A DNA stretch of 64,000 nt, taken from contig CANPVZ010000006.1 of NCBI GenBank assembly GCA_947581855.1, forward strand, positions 62,001 to 126,000, written 5' to 3'. Made by a program: the position numbers and the translations under genes. The notes under the pieces are model-generated. The model saw only the letters and a program-made list of their open reading frames with translations, was not told where the DNA came from and searched no databases. Below, in pieces: positions 22,297 through 29,624 of the stretch (positions are counted from its first letter, which is position 1; each line of letters starts with the position of its first letter). Source of the DNA: an uncultured Phocaeicola sp. (GTDB lineage: Bacteria; Bacteroidota; Bacteroidia; Bacteroidales; Bacteroidaceae).

Positions 22297-22306
22297 AGCA
22301 TAATTT

Positions 22307-23458
22307 TTATTTAGTGATTAAAATGTGTCTGTCTTCAATTTCGAACCGGAGTCCGGTAGTTCGTTCGTAACTGTTCAGTAATATCCGGATATCTTCGTGT
22401 CGATATAGTTGTCCCGATAAGCGGATGTGCCGGATATCATCGGAAGCAAAAGAAACCTTGAAATTGTACCAGCGCGAAAGGGTGGTCATAATTTCTTCTA
22501 ACGGTTGTCCGTTAAAGATGAACAGGTGATCTACCCAGGCTGTATAGATAGAGGTGTCCACCGTGCAGACAGTGATGATACCCTTTTCCTGCTCATAAGT
22601 CAGTTTCTCCGAAGGCTTTATTTTCGTTTCTTTGCCTTCCGGGGTGGTAAATCCGATACTTCCCTCTACCAATACGGCGGCGAGAGGTGATTCGGCATAA
22701 TTAGTGATGTTGAAACGTGTACCGTACACCTTGATGTCGCCTTGAGTCATTGACACGATGAACGGCCGATTGTTGTCTTTGGTAACTTCAAAAAAAGCTT
22801 CTCCTTTGAGGTATACTTTGCGCTCGTCTTTTCCGAATTTTTTGGGGAAACGTAATTCTGTCTGAGAATTCAGCCATACGGAAGTGTTATCATCCAGTTG
22901 ACAAAAGAATTCTTCTCCGGCGGGAATAGACAGGGTATGGAATTCTGGTTTGGCCGGTTTTGTTTGGCGGTCATCTTCAACGTATATGGAATCGATGAGT
23001 TTTTTTACTTGTTTGTTATTTTGATTCAGTTGAATCGATTCTCCGTTAGCAAGTGTCAGGACGGCTCCTGTTTTGCCCGGTTGAATTACATGGGCGGTTT
23101 TCTTTAGCGGTTCGGCCTCCGGATAGGAAGTCTTGTACAACGTAACCGAAAGAATGAGCAGTGTCACAACAGCAGCAACGCTTCCTAACCATGCGTAAAG
23201 ATGTTTCCGTTGGTTGGGTTTCTCATGGGGGGGGGTAATTTTTCTTCTGAATCTTTCAGCCATTTTTTGCCCATATGCTTCTTGTTCCAGTTCCAGAATC
23301 TGCGATGTTGCTTGCAGACTCTTTATCTGGTTGAATAATGCTACATTGGCTTTTGAGGCTTTCAGCCATGCGTCCAACTGTTGTTGTTCAGTTTCGGATA
23401 AGGGTTGTCCCAAAATTTTTATAGCAATCAGCCGTGATATATTAGCAGGTGTTTTCAT
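22307..23458 (-). CDS. FecR family anti-sigma factor
   Basis: A 383-residue membrane regulator. The cytoplasmic N-terminal part (residues 1-78) contacts the sigma factor, a membrane segment follows (WLGSVAAVVTLLILSVTLY, about 88-107), and the periplasmic FecR domain (IPAGEEFFCQLDDNTSVWLNSQTELRFP) plus DUF4974-like tail (SRWYNFKVSFASDDIRHIRLSG) senses the STN domain of SusC. Residues around 74-76 are encoded by a C9 tract (plus strand G9 at 23227-23235), just before the membrane segment. Slippage there would leave only the cytosolic domain. Confidence 0.93.
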   Translation of the reverse strand: MKTPANISRLIAIKILGQPLSETEQQQLDAWLKASKANVALFNQIKSLQATSQILELEQEAYGQKMAERFRRKITPPHEKPNQRKHLYAWLGSVAAVVTLLILSVTLYKTSYPEAEPLKKTAHVIQPGKTGAVLTLANGESIQLNQNNKQVKKLIDSIYVEDDRQTKPAKPEFHTLSIPAGEEFFCQLDDNTSVWLNSQTELRFPKKFGKDERKVYLKGEAFFEVTKDNNRPFIVSMTQGDIKVYGTRFNITNYAESPLAAVLVEGSIGFTTPEGKETKIKPSEKLTYEQEKGIITVCTVDTSIYTAWVDHLFIFNGQPLEEIMTTLSRWYNFKVSFASDDIRHIRLSGQLYRHEDIRILLNSYERTTGLRFEIEDRHILITK

Positions 23459-23543
23459 CTCTTTTTAATCCTTTTAAGGGCCTTTATTATATAGACGGGT
23501 TTTTTAGCAGAAAAGTATGACAAGCCCTGATGTTTTTAACATT

Positions 23544-24104
23544 TCAAAGAGATAGAAAAAGTAAAAGCAAGAGAAAATCTTCTTTAGACAGATATTCGGA
23601 TAATTGTTTTAAAGCTCTGTATTTTATAGTTTTAACCGTGTTGATACTAATATTTAGTGCATCGGCAATTTCATTCATATTATTTTCTTGCAGGGTCATA
23701 AGGATTACTTTTCGACTTTGCGGAGTCAGCTTTTGTATGGCTTCTGCAATAAGGCATGAACTCTCGGCTTCAATCATGTGCTCGATAAACGTCTCGTTTG
23801 AGGCAATATTCAGATAGTCTAACGTGTCTTTTTCCTGATCGTTTTGTTGATAGTAAGTCCAGTTATCAATAATTACATTCCGAATAACCGTAAAGAAATA
23901 GTTCCGGGGTGATTTTACCGCACCGATAGTTTTCCGGTGAGTCCAAAGCTTGATGTAAGCCTCCTGCAAGAAATCATCAATGGTTTCCTTATTGTCTACA
24001 TAGTGACTGGCAAAAACATAAAAGGAGGAGGAATTTTGTTTAATAAATTCCTGCATGCAATGTTCGTCCCAATCGGCAAGATTTAAAGGAATGTTTTTAC
24101 TCAT
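23544..24104 (-). CDS. ECF sigma factor (RpoE/FecI-like)
   Basis: A 186-residue extracytoplasmic-function sigma factor. Region 2 is visible as DDFLQEAYIKLWTHRKTIGAVKSPRNYFFTVIRNVI, and region 4 as IQKLTPQSRKVILMTLQENNMNEIADALNISINTVKTIKYRALKQL in shorter pieces. It is the first gene of the minus-strand locus, followed after 85 nt by fecR and then susC-susD, the standard Bacteroidetes cell-surface signalling order. It probably drives susCD transcription. The Leu-rich end (LLLLLFLSL) is usual for this family. Confidence 0.95.
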   Translation of the reverse strand: MSKNIPLNLADWDEHCMQEFIKQNSSSFYVFASHYVDNKETIDDFLQEAYIKLWTHRKTIGAVKSPRNYFFTVIRNVIIDNWTYYQQNDQEKDTLDYLNIASNETFIEHMIEAESSCLIAEAIQKLTPQSRKVILMTLQENNMNEIADALNISINTVKTIKYRALKQLSEYLSKEDFLLLLLFLSL

Positions 24105-24402
24105 TTTCTTATTAGCGGTGAGATTTCATTGCAAATAAATCATTTTTTGGGGAGAAAACCAATAGATTGCTCTTTTTTTGATAGAGACATCTTAAAATCA
24201 ATCTTTATCAGAAGGGAGGTTGGATGAGTAAATCAGTTTGTCTGCTGTAACGCAGGTTTTAGTGGATTTGCATAGAACTATTCATTTGTTGGGAGATGAC
24301 TCATGTAAATATAGGTTTATTTATTTTTTCTATATGTTATCTTTTTTCAGACAGGAGAAAGATAACATGGTTTCACCGGAATGGAAATAAAGGATTTATG
24401 TG
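24105..24402. other. Divergent regulatory region sigma / RNase H
   Basis: No gene. The minus strand carries TTTATTTG (complement of 24132-24139), a weak -7 box 28 nt before the sigma ATG. An inverted repeat GTTATCTTT...AAAGATAAC at about 24338-24367 could be an operator or a hairpin. Confidence 0.4.
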
Positions 24403-24410
24403 TACTTTTG
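24403..24410 (+). promoter_or_regulatory. -7 box for the RNase H gene
   Basis: TACTTTTG followed by C, 21 nt before the ATG at 24432; it lies inside the ORF track's longer reading and so decides the start. Confidence 0.6.
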
Positions 24411-24431
24411 CTACCGGATAATAGAAACGTT

Positions 24432-25058
24432 ATGGCAAAAAAGAAATATTATGTGGTGTGGAAGGGTGTAGAACCGGGAGTGTATGCATCGTGGAAAGAG
24501 TGCGAAGCTCAGATAAAAGGTTATACGGGGGCCTTGTACAAATCGTTCGATAACGAGGACGAAGCCTGGCAGGCAGCCGCCTCTTCACCTTATATATATA
24601 TGGGCAAACAAGCGGAAACCCATGCAACGGCAGCTAAATCTATTCCCGATACGGTGTGCCGTGAGGCGTTGGCCGTAGATGCTGCATGTAGCGGCAATCC
24701 CGGTCCGATGGAATATCGTGGTGTCTATTTGCGCACGGGGCAGGAAATATTTCATTTCGGGCCGATGCACGGAACAAACAATATCGGTGAATTTTTGGCC
24801 ATTGTGCATGGATTGGCATTATTGAAGCAAAAAGGTCTGCACTCAATGCCTATTTATTCCGATAGTCGTAATGCCCTGAACTGGATAAAGCAGAAGAAGT
24901 GTAAGACAAAACTTACCCGTGATCAGCAAACGGAGCAGTTATTCCTTTATATAGAGCGTGCGGAAAAATGGTTGCGGGAGAATACATATTCCAATCCGCT
25001 CATCAAATGGGAAACAGAACAGTGGGGCGAGGTCCCTGCCGACTTCGGTCGCAAATAG
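24432..25058 (+). CDS. rnhA: Ribonuclease H1 with viroplasmin-type N-terminal domain
   Basis: A 208-residue RNase HI that removes RNA from RNA-DNA hybrids. The first 45 residues form the hybrid-binding domain (MAKKKYYVVWKGVEPGVYASW ... YKSFDNEDEA). The catalytic domain shows the metal-binding acidic residues in LAVDAACSGNPGP, NNIGEFLAIVHGL and PIYSDSRNALNWI. I reject the ORF track's MEIKD start because a -7 promoter box lies between it and ATG 24432. Array element B begins 37 nt after the stop. Confidence 0.92.
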   Translation: MAKKKYYVVWKGVEPGVYASWKECEAQIKGYTGALYKSFDNEDEAWQAAASSPYIYMGKQAETHATAAKSIPDTVCREALAVDAACSGNPGPMEYRGVYLRTGQEIFHFGPMHGTNNIGEFLAIVHGLALLKQKGLHSMPIYSDSRNALNWIKQKKCKTKLTRDQQTEQLFLYIERAEKWLRENTYSNPLIKWETEQWGEVPADFGRK

Positions 25059-25095
25059 TTCCCGACAAGGTTATAAATCCTTACAAGAAAAAACT

Positions 25096-25226
25096 GTGCA
25101 CAAACGCAACCTTCATTTGTGCACAAATCGTCTTGCCATTTGTGCACAATTCCACTTTGGATTTGTGCACAAACAGAGGTTGCGTTTGTGCACAGTTCTG
25201 AAACGCCCTCCAGTAAAGGGTTTCAG
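25096..25226 (+). repeat. 23-bp palindrome array, element B (131 bp)
   Basis: GTGCAC cores start at 25096, 25119, 25142, 25165 and 25188, all exactly 23 bp apart, followed after 5 nt by the hairpin CTGAAACG...GGGTTTCAG (25198-25226). Spacer 1 (CGCAACCT) is the reverse complement of part of spacer 4 (AGGTTGCG), so the outer part can also fold as a long stem. It lies between two convergent genes. Confidence 0.95.
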
Positions 25227-25317
25227 AAGGGTTTTTGGAGAAGACTTCCTAAATACGGAAAAGGAAAAAAATATACAGACGAGATCTCCGGACGGGTGGC
25301 TCGTAATAAATTCGTTC

Positions 25318-26217
25318 TTAATTCTTGATCTTTCCAAGTTGTTCTCGAATGCCATTTCGGTAAGCCGTCCAGAATTGTTTTACGTCACCCAACCGGTATG
25401 CGTCGGTAAATGGGGCACAGCAAAGCGCTAATACCATATAACCGCATACTCTCTGGAAGGCACGCCCGTAACGTACGAAAAAGTTTTTTCCGTAATGATG
25501 GTTGAAGTACGCGGAATTGCGTATCTGGTACATCCGTTTCCATTTCTTTTTCTTTTGCTTTTCTTTCCAGGTGTCTTGGGTAAAGAATTGCTCTTTCTGC
25601 AAAAGCGCGTCGGGCACATACATCACTTTATAACCCGCCAGCACGGTTCGGTAAGAGTAATCGGTATCATCGTAGAAGATAAATAAATCTTTGTTGGGAT
25701 AGCCTATTTTTTCTACTACTTCCCGTTTAATAAGCGGCCCTTCGAACACCATACCCATGATGGATACCGGTTCGTTAATTCCTTCGGCGGATAATTTTTG
25801 TTGGTGCAGCGAGGTGAAAGGGTTGGAGAGATTTACTTTTCGGCATTCGTTGACAAAGATTCGTCCGTTCTGCATCCGTCGGGGGCACAGTATGCCTGTG
25901 TCGGCACGGTCTTGCCGCAAAAGTTTCTCCAGACAGTCGGGAGCGGGAAATACATCGTCGTCCATGCACCATATCCAATCGAATTCCGCTTCGTAGGCGT
26001 ATTTCATGCCTGTGTGGAAACCTCCCGATCCGCCTACATTCTCCTGCTGGATAACCGTTAGTCCGCATTGTTCGGAAAGCCATTCTTCTGTACCGTCCGT
26101 ACTGCCGTTGTTTACTATAATAATGGTATCTAATGAGGGTGTACTTTTGAGGCATTGAACAGTTTTCTTCAATAAGGAGAGTCTGTTGAAAGTGACGACA
26201 ACGGCTGCTATTTTCAT
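25318..26217 (-). CDS. GT2 family glycosyltransferase (galactofuranosyl/rhamnosyltransferase-like)
   Basis: GT-A fold enzyme of 299 residues acting at the cytoplasmic membrane face. The donor site is visible as VVVTFNRLSLL and NNGSTDGTEEWL, the metal-binding DxD as WIWCMDDDVFPAP near residue 90, and the acceptor-side motif FIFYDDTDYSYR near 180; a basic tail with one hydrophobic helix (CGYMVLALCCAPF) follows. The layout is like GlfT2-type and rhamnosyl transferases. It ends a minus-strand operon of sugar-activation genes, 104 nt after the nucleotidyltransferase. The UDP-galactopyranose mutase encoded at 33 kb could supply a donor, but that link is only inference. Confidence 0.85.
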   Translation of the reverse strand: MKIAAVVVTFNRLSLLKKTVQCLKSTPSLDTIIIVNNGSTDGTEEWLSEQCGLTVIQQENVGGSGGFHTGMKYAYEAEFDWIWCMDDDVFPAPDCLEKLLRQDRADTGILCPRRMQNGRIFVNECRKVNLSNPFTSLHQQKLSAEGINEPVSIMGMVFEGPLIKREVVEKIGYPNKDLFIFYDDTDYSYRTVLAGYKVMYVPDALLQKEQFFTQDTWKEKQKKKKWKRMYQIRNSAYFNHHYGKNFFVRYGRAFQRVCGYMVLALCCAPFTDAYRLGDVKQFWTAYRNGIREQLGKIKN

Positions 26218-26321
26218 GTTCTCTTTTCTGTTTGGTTCAAAATAGATGATATCGGTTCAGCGGGCTAAGTTATAACAAATACCTTTGACCGGCAAGTGCT
26301 GGCTCCTTTTTAAACACATTG

Positions 26322-27056
26322 CTATGCTCCGAAAATCTCTTGTGCCTGCCGGTAGCTGTCCAGACTACCGATGTCAAATCGTTTACCCGGCATTTGCCAG
26401 GCATGAAGAGTAGTAATACCGCAAAGATAGTGTGCCAGATTGCCCGGCGCGTCGAACTTACATCCATATTGCAGGCAGTTTTTAATAAGCGGTAAATCGC
26501 GACGGCTGTATATGTAGAAAGGAGGAACCGCCCAGTTCGATACCGGTACTTCCGGTTTCTCCTGCATTTGCAACACTTTCATGTCGGCGTTCACTTCGAT
26601 AACTCCTGTGCGTTGTAGTGCTTTCAGACTCGGTTCGTTGTGACACATAATCAGAGAGGTTCCCTTTTTCTTGAATTCTTCCACGAAACCTTTGAATGAG
26701 AAGTCTAAAATATTATCGGCCGCAATCACTAATATATCCTCTTCCACGCGGCATTCTTTAATAGCCAGTAGTAAATCGCATACTGCTCCCAAACGGGTTT
26801 CGTTTGTTTCCGTTCCGTCATCGATAATGCGTATGGGGCTAAAAGTCTTCGTTTGCCTTGCCCATTCTTGGAAGTGGTGTGCAAATTTATGATTTGTTAC
26901 AATAATATGCTCGTTAATCTCTTCAATCCGGTCGATGTCCTCTATCAAGCGTCCCAGAATAGTGTTGTTTCCTACTTCCAGCAAAGGCTTGGGGAAGTTT
27001 TCGGTTAAAGGGTATAAACGAGTGGCATATCCTGCCGCAATAACTATGTTTTTCAT
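26322..27056 (-). CDS. Sugar-1-phosphate nucleotidyltransferase
   Basis: A 244-residue RmlA/GlmU-type nucleotidyltransferase that turns a sugar 1-phosphate into an NDP-sugar. The N-terminal signature AAGYATRLYPLTENFPKPLL is complete, with AADNILDFS as the metal-binding motif near residue 105. I use ATG 27056 (MKNIVIAAG), one nucleotide after the stop of the kinase gene; the ORF track start would overlap it. Together the kinase and this enzyme make a salvage route from free sugar to NDP-sugar. Confidence 0.9.
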   Translation of the reverse strand: MKNIVIAAGYATRLYPLTENFPKPLLEVGNNTILGRLIEDIDRIEEINEHIIVTNHKFAHHFQEWARQTKTFSPIRIIDDGTETNETRLGAVCDLLLAIKECRVEEDILVIAADNILDFSFKGFVEEFKKKGTSLIMCHNEPSLKALQRTGVIEVNADMKVLQMQEKPEVPVSNWAVPPFYIYSRRDLPLIKNCLQYGCKFDAPGNLAHYLCGITTLHAWQMPGKRFDIGSLDSYRQAQEIFGA

Positions 27057-27057
27057 A

Positions 27058-28248
27058 TCAGATAAATTTAACGCCGTCACAAACCTTACAGTAAAAGGCT
27101 TCGAATAATTCTTTATGCTGTGGAAAACGTTTCAAATATGCTTCGCTTACCGTCCGGGTAATTTCCTCTTTTTTGTCCGGGTTTACAAGCGAGATGCAAG
27201 CGCCTTTGAATCCGGCTCCGCTGAAACGGCCTCCGTATATGCCTTCTGTTTGTCGCATGATGTCGTAAAGAGCTATGAGCTCGGCAGAACCACATTCATA
27301 GTTATGGATAGAGCTTTCGCAGCTTTCGAATATATAGCGACCGTAGGTGTCAATGTCTCCTTGTTGCCAGGCTTTTATGCCGGCAGTTACCCGGTCGCAT
27401 TCCGTGTAGAAGTGGCGTGCCCGTTTGGCAAGTCGCTCAGGCATATGAGATTCGTATTTGCTGAACAAATGTTTCGGGACGTCCCGAAGACGGGTATTCT
27501 CCAATTCTTTAAGAGGAATATTTTCGTAGGCTTGTATCATCCATGCGGCTGTTTTGCATTCGTTTACCCGCAGATTGTAGTCTGTACCGGTCAGTTGGCG
27601 GGTTACTCCGCTGAAGAATATTCCGATTTCAAAAGGCAAAGGTTCTCCTTCTCCACCTCCGAAAGGTAACAACTTGTAATGGCTGTCCTCCGTATCGAGA
27701 TATAATAGACGGTTTTCTTTGCATAACACCACGCAAGCTTGGTCGAGAATACCGTTGCGGAGCCCGACATAGTTTCGTTCCGCTTCCGAAGCATAATGAA
27801 TAATCTGCATATCACTTAATTCCAATCCGTTGGATTGTGCCAGCGCTATAACAAAACCGCATAGCAATGCTGCTGAAGAAGAGAGCCCGCCGATAGGCAT
27901 AGAGCCTCTGACCACTCCTTTTACACCTTTCGTCAGGATGTGATCATGCTGTATGGCTTGAGTTGCTCCTCGCAAGTAGTCGCCCCAGTTGTTTTGCCGG
28001 GGTTCTACAGGGCGTTGCACATTAAATGTGGCAAGTCCCTCGAAGGAGAGAGAACACATTTCCACTTTTCCGTTGTCGGTGGCAGAAAACAAGAACTCGA
28101 TACCTTTGTCGAATGCGAATCCGGAAACTAATCCGTGTTGGTGGTCCACATACGCTCCGAGCGGACATATTCGGTAAGGTGAGAAAAGCCGGTATAGCGT
28201 GCCGCCTTTCCCGAAAATGGTACGATAAGCCGAAAGGAGAGTATTCAT
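27058..28248 (-). CDS. GHMP sugar kinase, galacturonokinase-like
   Basis: A 396-residue GHMP kinase that phosphorylates a sugar at C1. The ATP loop is GSMPIGGLSSSAALL near residue 120. The substrate signature differs from galactokinase: in place of the GRVNLIGEHTDY type it reads PYRICPLGAYVDHQHG, and GLRNGILDQ, YNLRVNECKTAA, YECGSAELIALY and GGRFSGAGFKGAC all resemble what I recall of plant galacturonokinase. So galacturonate (or a related sugar) is a better guess than galactose. Gene overlaps the preceding LAB_N gene by 4 nt and is followed directly by the nucleotidyltransferase. Confidence 0.82.
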   Translation of the reverse strand: MNTLLSAYRTIFGKGGTLYRLFSPYRICPLGAYVDHQHGLVSGFAFDKGIEFLFSATDNGKVEMCSLSFEGLATFNVQRPVEPRQNNWGDYLRGATQAIQHDHILTKGVKGVVRGSMPIGGLSSSAALLCGFVIALAQSNGLELSDMQIIHYASEAERNYVGLRNGILDQACVVLCKENRLLYLDTEDSHYKLLPFGGGEGEPLPFEIGIFFSGVTRQLTGTDYNLRVNECKTAAWMIQAYENIPLKELENTRLRDVPKHLFSKYESHMPERLAKRARHFYTECDRVTAGIKAWQQGDIDTYGRYIFESCESSIHNYECGSAELIALYDIMRQTEGIYGGRFSGAGFKGACISLVNPDKKEEITRTVSEAYLKRFPQHKELFEAFYCKVCDGVKFI

Positions 28249-28877
28249 GCGTGTTGTTTTTTATATTTGTTCCCGATGATTAAGTTCCGACTATATGCTA
28301 TGAATCCTACTGATTGCCCTAATATCAGCACAGGATCAAGGCGATAGATGCCGTAAGCAATGATAATACCCGAGCCTATCAGGCTGATAATCCAAAATCC
28401 ACCCGGAAGGATCGATTCGTTTCGTTTAGACGATTCGTACCATTGATAAACAAAACGGAGCGTGAAAATAATTTGTCCCATCGAACCGAATAGAATCATC
28501 CATAATGGAAGGTTTTCGTTACGGAAAAACGTGTTAATAAAAGCCGGAAGATTATGAAATACCATGCCGAAAGCAATGAGCGGTGTGCCGAGCAATATGA
28601 TTTTGGCCAAAAGGTGTAGTTTTCTCCATACTCCTTTCTCATTCAGATTCCAGATGTAGATGTAGTAAGAAATCATCTGTCCAAATATAATGGCGAAATC
28701 ATCCCGTAGCCAGCCGTAAATAAACAGTAAATAAGCGCCGAAAATACTTAAGACCCAATAAATGGTAGGTGAAACCACTTGTTTGGCTCTTTCCGACAAA
28801 ATCCATTGGAATAAAATGCGGGCGGAAAAAAATGCTTGTGCCAGAAAACCTATGGCAAACATCAGATAGTCGTGCAT
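28245..28877 (-). CDS. Membrane protein with two LAB_N (lipid A biosynthesis N-terminal) repeats
   Basis: A 210-residue integral membrane protein made of two tandem LAB_N units. Repeat 1 shows GFLAQAFFSARILFQWILSERAK ... YWVLSIFGAYLLFIYGWLRDDFAIIFGQ; repeat 2 shows GSMGQIIFTLRFVYQWYESSKRN ... GFWIISLIGSGIIIAYGIYRLDPVLILGQ. Such proteins commonly neighbour polyprenyl-phosphate glycosyltransferases, and a role in moving or handling the lipid-linked sugar is plausible but unproven. Here it lies 10 nt after the ArnC-like gene and overlaps the kinase gene. Confidence 0.88.
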   Translation of the reverse strand: MHDYLMFAIGFLAQAFFSARILFQWILSERAKQVVSPTIYWVLSIFGAYLLFIYGWLRDDFAIIFGQMISYYIYIWNLNEKGVWRKLHLLAKIILLGTPLIAFGMVFHNLPAFINTFFRNENLPLWMILFGSMGQIIFTLRFVYQWYESSKRNESILPGGFWIISLIGSGIIIAYGIYRLDPVLILGQSVGFIAYSRNLIIGNKYKKQHA

Positions 28878-28887
28878 GGATAAATCA

Positions 28888-29622
28888 TTATTTTATATTA
28901 TTTGCAGCTATTGTATAATTGATATAGCGTTTGGCCATCCACCGGAACGCAAAACAGTCTTTAAACGGAGAGACGAGCCGGTTCCATAAATGATATTTTG
29001 ATACACCGGCTATACGCGGATAATGGCGTACGGGAATCTCTTTAAACTTTCCTCCGTCTTGTAACTGAATCAATGCGGGAAGGAAACGATGCATTCCTGT
29101 GAAAAAAAGAATGCGTTTGGCATAATCCGTATGAAGAACTTTCAGCGGACAACCCGTATCGGTTGCTCCGTCATGTGTCATCATTCGGCGGAATCCGTTG
29201 GCTATTTTCGATTGTAGTTTCTTGAATCCTGAATCTTTCCGGTTGGCACGGATTCCCATTACCAAAGGATATTCTTTGATATATTGAAGCAATAGGTTGA
29301 AATCCTCGGGGTTGGTTTGCAAATCGGCATCGATGTATCCTACATATTTGGATTCCGCCATGTCGATACCGGCTTTCATTGCTGCGCTAAGTCCGGCATT
29401 CTTGGCAAAACTGATATAATAAAAGTGGGGATTACGTGCGCAAATTTCTTTTATGTGTTTTTCGCTGTTGTCTTTCGAACCATCGTTAACAAATAATACA
29501 CAGGCTGGATAAGCGGAAGTAGGTAAGTATGCGCCTAATTTGCTTTCCAAAGCGGCCATATTGTCTTCTTCATTATAAATCGGAACGATAATAGTTAAGT
29601 CGTAATGGGATGTTTTATTCAT
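28888..29622 (-). CDS. Polyprenyl-phosphate glycosyltransferase (ArnC/DPM1-like GT2)
   Basis: A 244-residue GT2 enzyme that moves a sugar from NDP-sugar to undecaprenyl phosphate on the cytoplasmic face. Motifs are IIVPIYNEEDNM, FVNDGSKDNSE, AGLSAAMKAGIDMA and the DxD-like YIDADLQTNPED, with the family's GFRRMMTHDGATDTGCPLKV stretch. Unlike ArnC it has no C-terminal membrane helices, so it must associate peripherally. It follows the ArnT-like gene by 2 nt, and the pair forms the donor-making and sugar-transferring halves of one pathway. Confidence 0.92.
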   Translation of the reverse strand: MNKTSHYDLTIIVPIYNEEDNMAALESKLGAYLPTSAYPACVLFVNDGSKDNSEKHIKEICARNPHFYYISFAKNAGLSAAMKAGIDMAESKYVGYIDADLQTNPEDFNLLLQYIKEYPLVMGIRANRKDSGFKKLQSKIANGFRRMMTHDGATDTGCPLKVLHTDYAKRILFFTGMHRFLPALIQLQDGGKFKEIPVRHYPRIAGVSKYHLWNRLVSPFKDCFAFRWMAKRYINYTIAANNIK

Positions 29623-29624
29623 AT

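Noticed and set aside
27058-28248. Plain galactokinase call for the GHMP kinase
   Set aside because: The galactokinase substrate signature is absent and the sequence fits the galacturonokinase pattern better; biochemical specificity remains open.
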